DNA of 10,995 nucleotides from JBOGDS01 sp050743075 (GTDB lineage: Bacteria; Actinomycetota; Actinomycetes; Jiangellales; Jiangellaceae). A program made the position numbers and the translations under genes. The notes under the pieces were generated by a model. That model was not told the origin of the DNA and did not search any database. It was given only the letters and a program-made list of their open reading frames with translations. Positions 6,150 through 10,995 of the stretch are shown here, in pieces; positions within the stretch are counted from its first letter, which is position 1, and the number at the start of each line of letters is the position of its first letter. Where the stretch lies: NCBI GenBank assembly GCA_050743075.1, contig JBOGDS010000106.1, forward strand, positions 1 to 10,995. The letters run 5' to 3'.

Positions 6150-7112
6150 TCAGGCCACCCGGATCCCTCGCGGCAGGCGGCCGTACGGGGCGCGCAAGCG
6201 GCGGCTTGTCACGGCCAACGCACCGAGACCGAGCGCGAGGTTGGCGGCCAGTCCGTACGGCCACACCGGGCGATCCGAAGCCCCGTTGGTCACCGGGACG
6301 CCGTCGACGGTGACCTCGTCGCGCAGCGACCGGACGCTACGTCCGATATTTCCGAGTGGATCGAGTCTGAACTCACTGTCGAACGAGGGTTGGGCGGAAC
6401 GCGGCGCCGCGTCGGCGACGACGACGAACGGGTTGGGTGCCAGCAGCCACCACACCCGGTCGGGTCTACTCACGGTGGGCTCGAACGGCGCGCTGCCCGG
6501 ATCGGCCGTGACCGGTTGTGGCGTCAGCGCAACGGCCAGCCCGAACGCGATCAGCGTCCCGACGGTCATGGCGAAGACCGTCACGTACGAGAGGGCGGCC
6601 GACGTGGTGCTGCGCGCCAGCAACGACGACAGGCACTGGGCGATCGCGCACATCACGCCCAGCAGGAGGGCGGTCACGCCCAGGCATACGGCGACCTGCG
6701 CCGGGGACACGCCGCCCTCAGCGACGCACCACAGCACCAGCGGCAGGGACGTGGCGAGGAAGCCGAGCGCCACAGCCCAGGCGGCGATCAGCTTGCCGAG
6801 GGCGATCTCCGCGGGCGTCAGCAACGTCGTCTGCAACATCGCCAGCACGCCGCGCTCCCGGTCACCGTTGACCGACTGCGCGGTCAGCGCGGGTACGACG
6901 AGCAGCGCGAGGCCGAGCATGAACAGCATCAGCCCGCCGAACATGTCGGTGCCGGGCTCGGTCTGTCCCGACTCGAGGAGCGCCCACCGCAGGAACACGG
7001 TGAGCGCGAGCAGCGTTGCGAACCACGCACCGAGCAGCCATCGCCACCGGCCGGCTCTCAAGCGCAGGCGGAACTCGTGCATAGCCATCGTGCGGACGCC
7101 CTCGACGGTCAT
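6150..7112 (-). CDS. ABC-2 type transporter permease
   Basis: This 320-residue integral membrane protein is the permease partner of the ATPase encoded just upstream. By eye it has six hydrophobic segments: about 25-45, 58-78, 108-130, 138-160, 172-196 and 284-302, with a large probably external loop at 197-283. The cytoplasmic signature after the second segment, NGDRERGVLAMLQTTLLTPAEIALGK (split around residue 90), is the coupling-helix region seen in ABC-2 exporters of the NosY/GldF kind. The basic N-terminus (MHEFRLRLRAGRWRW) follows the positive-inside rule. The start ATG at 7112 overlaps the ATPase stop by 4 bp (ATGA), so the pair is translationally coupled. The substrate cannot be told from sequence. 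Confidence 0.88.
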   Translation of the reverse strand: MTVEGVRTMAMHEFRLRLRAGRWRWLLGAWFATLLALTVFLRWALLESGQTEPGTDMFGGLMLFMLGLALLVVPALTAQSVNGDRERGVLAMLQTTLLTPAEIALGKLIAAWAVALGFLATSLPLVLWCVAEGGVSPAQVAVCLGVTALLLGVMCAIAQCLSSLLARSTTSAALSYVTVFAMTVGTLIAFGLAVALTPQPVTADPGSAPFEPTVSRPDRVWWLLAPNPFVVVADAAPRSAQPSFDSEFRLDPLGNIGRSVRSLRDEVTVDGVPVTNGASDRPVWPYGLAANLALGLGALAVTSRRLRAPYGRLPRGIRVA

Positions 7113-8044
7113 CGGCGGTCCTCTGTCGTCATGGCCAGGTACGCGGCCTCCAACGAACTGCCGGACGGCGCGCAGGTGACGACCGGCACCCCGTCATGCA
7201 CGAGCGCCGCCAGCAGCTCAGCCGCGGCCTCGTCGTCGGGAAGCAACACCTCGACTCCGGAGGACTCGGACGGTCCGTGTTCGACCCGGCGCCGGTCGAG
7301 AGACACCAGCAAGGCATCAGCGTCGAGTGCGCGCACCCGCCACGGCCGGCGTTCGGCGCGGGGCAGCTCGGCGAGCGTCTGCGCGGAGACGCTGCGCCCA
7401 CGGTCGACGAATACGACCCGGTCGGCGGTGGTCTCGAGCTCGGCGAGGACGTGACTGGACACCAGCACGGCCCGGCCGTCGGCGGCCAGGCGCCGCAGGA
7501 GACTGCGCAGCTCGATCCGGCTGCGCGGGTCGAGGCCGGCGGCGGGCTCGTCGAGCAGCAGGACCCGCGGGTCGTGGACGAGCGCTCGGGCCATGCCCAG
7601 CCGCTGCTTCTGGCCGCGCGAGAGCACGTGGACCGGGCGGTCGAGGTACTCGGACAGGTGCACGAGCGCGAGCAGCTCGCGAGCCCGGTCGGAGCGGCGC
7701 GCCGCGGGGACCCGGTACGCCGCCGCTGCGAACTCGAGCGCCTCGCGTGCCGTCAGCGTGTCGTACGTCCCGAAGGTGTCCGGCATCCAGCCCATCCGGG
7801 CCCGCACCGAGATCGGGTCGTGAACCGGGTCATACCCGGCGACGCTGACCTGTCCCTGGTCGGGTCGGAGCAGCGTCGCGAGCACGAGCAACAGCGTGGT
7901 CTTCCCGGCCCCGTTCGGGCCGACCAGGGCGGTCACCTGGCCCGGAGGCACGGTCAGGTCCACGTCGGCTACTGCAACGACGTCACCGAACGTGCGCCGG
8001 ACGCCGGTGGCCTCGATGCCTTCGGGTGGCTCGGTGAGGATCAT
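7109..8044 (-). CDS. ABC transporter ATP-binding protein
   Basis: The 311-residue protein is a single nucleotide-binding domain with a C-terminal extension, typical of ABC-2 exporters. Walker A is GPNGAGKT (42-49), the signature is LSRGQKQRLGMARAL (141-155), Walker B is VLLLDEPAAGLD (161-172) and the H-loop is SSH (196-198). At the Q-loop position the sequence reads GWMPDTFGTYDTLT, with Asp89 where Gln is usual; this occurs in a subset of ABC-2 ATPases. Residues after about 225 form the variable regulatory tail. The ATG has AAGGAGG unusually close (3 nt). A minus-strand TAGGCT -10-like box lies upstream at 8076-8071. It forms a two-gene operon with the permease and is divergent from lysC. Confidence 0.93.
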   Translation of the reverse strand: MILTEPPEGIEATGVRRTFGDVVAVADVDLTVPPGQVTALVGPNGAGKTTLLLVLATLLRPDQGQVSVAGYDPVHDPISVRARMGWMPDTFGTYDTLTAREALEFAAAAYRVPAARRSDRARELLALVHLSEYLDRPVHVLSRGQKQRLGMARALVHDPRVLLLDEPAAGLDPRSRIELRSLLRRLAADGRAVLVSSHVLAELETTADRVVFVDRGRSVSAQTLAELPRAERRPWRVRALDADALLVSLDRRRVEHGPSESSGVEVLLPDDEAAAELLAALVHDGVPVVTCAPSGSSLEAAYLAMTTEDRR

Positions 8045-8070
8045 GACCCTCCTTGACCGACGGTCCGCGC

Positions 8071-8076
8071 AGCCTA
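8071..8076 (-). promoter_or_regulatory. -10-like box of the ABC transporter operon
   Basis: Minus-strand TAGGCT lies 26 bp before the ATG at 8044 and fits TAnnnT. The expected -35 window holds no good TTGACA match. The spacing gives a leader of about 20 nt containing AAGGAGG. Confidence 0.35.
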
Positions 8077-8176
8077 GCGGCCTTACGACGAACCGTGACG
8101 TGACGTCCAGGTGACATGTCGTATGAGCAGCGCGTTCCGCGATGTGGACCGGGGCCGGTGCCTCGAGATGGTCGCC

Positions 8177-8182
8177 TAGACT
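8177..8182 (+). promoter_or_regulatory. -10-like box of lysC-asd
   Basis: TAGACT lies 32 bp before the GTG at 8215. A transcript from it would have a leader of about 25 nt containing GGGAGGG, too short for a riboswitch. The -35 region is not convincing. CCTCG (8161-8165) and CGAGG (8185-8189) flank the box as a short inverted repeat. Confidence 0.35.
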
Positions 8183-8214
8183 CGCGAGGCACGCGCATTG
8201 TCGGGAGGGCTCTC

Positions 8215-9488
<1,274 letters not shown>

Positions 9489-9492
<4 letters not shown>

Positions 9493-10574
9493 CCAGTGCC
9501 AAGCCCACGCTGGCCGTCATCGGTGCGACCGGCGCGGTCGGCACGGTGATGCGCGACCTGCTCTCCACCCGCGAGGACGTCTGGGGTGAGATCAGACTGG
9601 TCGCCTCATCCCGGTCGGTCGGCCGCCGGCTGCCCATCCGCGGTTCCGAGGGTGAGGTGGTGGCGCTCTCGCCGGAGGTCTTCGACGGCGTCGATGTCGC
9701 CATGTTCGACGTGCCCGACGAGGTTTCGGCCCAATGGGCGCCGGTCGCCGCCGAGCACGGCGCCGTCGCAGTGGACAACTCGGCGGCCTTCCGGATGGAT
9801 CCGGACGTGCCGCTGGTGGTGCCCGAAGTAAACGCTCGGGCGGCCCGCAACCGACCCAAGGGCATCATCGCCAACCCGAACTGCACGACCCTGTCCATGA
9901 TCGTCGCGCTCGGCGCGTTGCACGCGGAGCTCGGCCTGACCGAGGTGGTCGTGGCGTCGTACCAGGCGGCGTCCGGCGCCGGCCAGTCTGGTATCGACAC
10001 GCTGCACGACCAGATCCAGAAGGTTGCCGGCAACCGTGAACTGGGGACGCATCCCGGCGACGTGCGACGGGTGGTCGGCGACGACCTCGGGCCGTTCGCC
10101 GCTCCGTTGGCGCTCAACGTGGTGCCCTGGACCGGATCGCTCAAGGACGACGGATGGAGCTCGGAGGAGCTGAAGATCCGCAACGAGTCCCGCAAGATCC
10201 TGGACCTTCCGTCGCTGCGGGTGTCGGCCACCTGTGTGCGGGTACCGGTGGTCACGGTGCACTCGGTCGCGGTCCATGCCGTCTTCCAGCGCGACGTCAC
10301 GGCCGAGGGCGCCTGGGAGATCCTGCGCAACGCACCCGGCGTCGTGCTCTACGACGACCCGTCGCGCGGCGAGTTTCCGACCCCCGCCGACGTGGTCGGC
10401 ACCGACCCGACCTGGGTCGGCCGCGTGCGCCGGTCCCTGGACGACCCCCGGGCCCTCGAGCTGTTCCTCTGTGGCGACAACCTGCGCAAGGGCGCGGCGC
10501 TCAACACGGCGCAGATCGCCGAGCTGGTCGCGCGCGAACTCTCGGCCAAGCCCGCGCCCCCCCCGAAGCGGTGA
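9489..10574 (+). CDS. asd: Aspartate-semialdehyde dehydrogenase
   Basis: The enzyme reduces 4-phospho-aspartate with NADPH to aspartate semialdehyde, the branch point to diaminopimelate/lysine and to homoserine. The protein has 361 residues, near the family norm. The Rossmann motif is GATGAVG (12-18). The active-site cysteine is Cys132 in NPNCTT, followed by Gln159 in SYQAASGAG; Arg251 and His258 (RVPVVTVHSVAVH) complete the site. NVVPWTGSL and EELKIRNESRKIL in the dimerisation domain are standard. MFDVPDEVS (72-80) takes the place of the more common FSAGGS loop. The ATG overlaps the lysC stop as ATGA, so lysC and asd form a translationally coupled pair that feeds aspartate semialdehyde directly. 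A hairpin follows the stop. Confidence 0.97.
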
Positions 10575-10586
10575 TCCACGGAGCGG

Positions 10587-10613
10587 TGCTGGTGCCCTGG
10601 CCTGGCCCCAGTA
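10587..10613 (+). terminator. Hairpin downstream of asd, probable terminator
   Basis: CTGGTGCC (10589-10596) pairs with GGCCCCAG (10604-10611), with one mismatch, around a 7-nt loop; a G-U and a U-A pair can extend it to 10587-10613. There is no T-tract, as is common in high-G+C actinobacteria. It begins 13 bp after the asd stop and stands between two convergent reading directions, which fits a terminator. Confidence 0.5.
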
Positions 10614-10642
10614 GCGTTCCGTAGATCATGGTGCGGAGTCCG

Positions 10643-10872
10643 TCAGCCTGCGGCGATGGCAGCACGGTAGGCCGCGACGAGTTCTTTGCGCACGCCAGCG
10701 GCGTCGTGGCGTAGGCGGTACGGCGATACCGGGAACACCCGCCATCCGAGTGCGGCGTAAAGCGCATGGCGACGTTCGGTTGCCTCAGCCGCCTTCCCGA
10801 ACCGGTGCCACTCGACCGAGTTGACCTCCACGACGAGCCGCGCCTCGGGCCAGCAGGCGTCGGGGTGGAGGC
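10643..10872 (-). pseudogene. C-terminal fragment of a DUF559 (Vsr-like endonuclease fold) protein
   Basis: The last about 75 codons of this frame encode PDACWPEARLVVEV, then SVEWHRFG, ERRHALYAALGW and RVFPVSP, ending with a helical tail. This is the C-terminal domain of actinobacterial DUF559 proteins, related in fold to Vsr/PD-(D/E)XK endonucleases. The usual EVD in the core strand reads EVN here. Everything before PDACWPEARL, normally well over 100 residues, is missing and replaced by transposase sequence. No start codon or ribosome binding site of its own is seen, so it is read as a remnant left by an IS insertion or deletion. The function of the intact family is not established. Confidence 0.65.
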
Positions 10873-10995
10873 CTAGTTGTATGAGGGCTGGACGTTGGTG
10901 ACGCCGGTCTTGAGTCGAGACGCTGGCGGTCGGCCCGCCCGCGGCGCTGTGGGGTCGATGGTAGTTGTAGTGGATGTTCCACACACCTATCGCGG
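10873..10995 (-). pseudogene. 3' end of an IS481-type transposase, frameshifted, running off the window
   Basis: Reading leftward from the window edge, the frame gives AIGVWNIHYNYHRPHSAAGG, the end of a DDE integrase-core transposase (the YNYHRPH motif near the C-terminus). After GG the expected continuation RPPASRLKTGVTNVQPSYN and a TAG stop (10875-10873) lie in a different frame. Removing one base in the G/C run near 10932-10940 would restore it, so the copy carries a single-base frameshift. The IS481 assignment follows from the motif style; related IS3-type families end similarly. The 5' part and the other IS end lie outside the window. The terminal inverted repeat would be expected at or just beyond the stop. 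Confidence 0.7.

Noticed and set aside
8116..8214. ATG at 8116 as the lysC start
   Set aside because: The extra 33 residues are not aspartokinase-like and cover the promoter; the GTG at 8215 has GGGAGGG and gives the canonical N-terminus.
8183..8214. Lysine riboswitch upstream of lysC
   Set aside because: The leader after the -10-like box is only about 25 nt, far too short for the lysine aptamer, and no such fold is seen.
10643..10984. A single intact 113-residue protein
   Set aside because: The first third is frameshifted transposase and the rest a truncated DUF559 domain; the apparent GTG start lies within transposase sequence that continues upstream.

Overview
The window is chromosomal DNA from a very G+C-rich actinobacterium. 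The evidence is codons strongly biased to G/C third positions, GTG and TTG starts, TAnnnT-type -10 boxes, the actinobacterial order SRP RNA - dnaX - ybaB - recR - DUF5063, and a lysC-asd pair of actinobacterial type. The genus cannot be named from sequence reading alone.

Left region (1-2182): the C-terminal tail of a DUF853 (HerA-like ATPase) protein enters from the left. It is convergent with a minus-strand ECF sigma factor of the ECF41/SigJ type, which has a C-terminal SnoaL-like domain. Divergent from the sigma gene is an NAD(P)-dependent epimerase-type SDR. Both start regions share a 79-bp intergenic with TGTCA-type elements on both strands, matching the known ECF41 arrangement of sigma factor plus oxidoreductase/epimerase target. 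The SDR frame runs into the antisense strand of a tRNA-Ser(GGA) gene.

Central region (2183-6143): a 200-nt non-coding stretch holds a strong imperfect hairpin, then the small SRP (4.5S) RNA gene. It is followed by dnaX (tau clamp-loader subunit), ybaB (nucleoid-associated protein), recR (recombination mediator) and a DUF5063 gene overlapping recR. This is a replication/recombination housekeeping block read rightwards.

Right region (6150-10574): a minus-strand ABC-2 exporter operon (ATPase then permease, 4-bp overlap) ends convergently against DUF5063, the two stop codons lying in a perfect 14-bp palindrome. Divergent from it are lysC (aspartokinase) and asd (aspartate-semialdehyde dehydrogenase), overlapping by 4 bp, the first two steps of the aspartate pathway to lysine, diaminopimelate, methionine and threonine. 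A hairpin follows asd.

Far right (10643-10995): a scar in which the frameshifted 3' end of an IS481-type transposase abuts the C-terminal part of a DUF559 (Vsr-like endonuclease fold) protein. The open frame that spans both is an artefact of the junction.

Most of the window is conserved housekeeping DNA. I see no defence island, CRISPR array or clearly novel multi-gene system. The points most worth a second look are the ECF41-type divergent promoter region, the SDR/tRNA antisense overlap, the hairpin upstream of the SRP RNA, and the IS/DUF559 scar.
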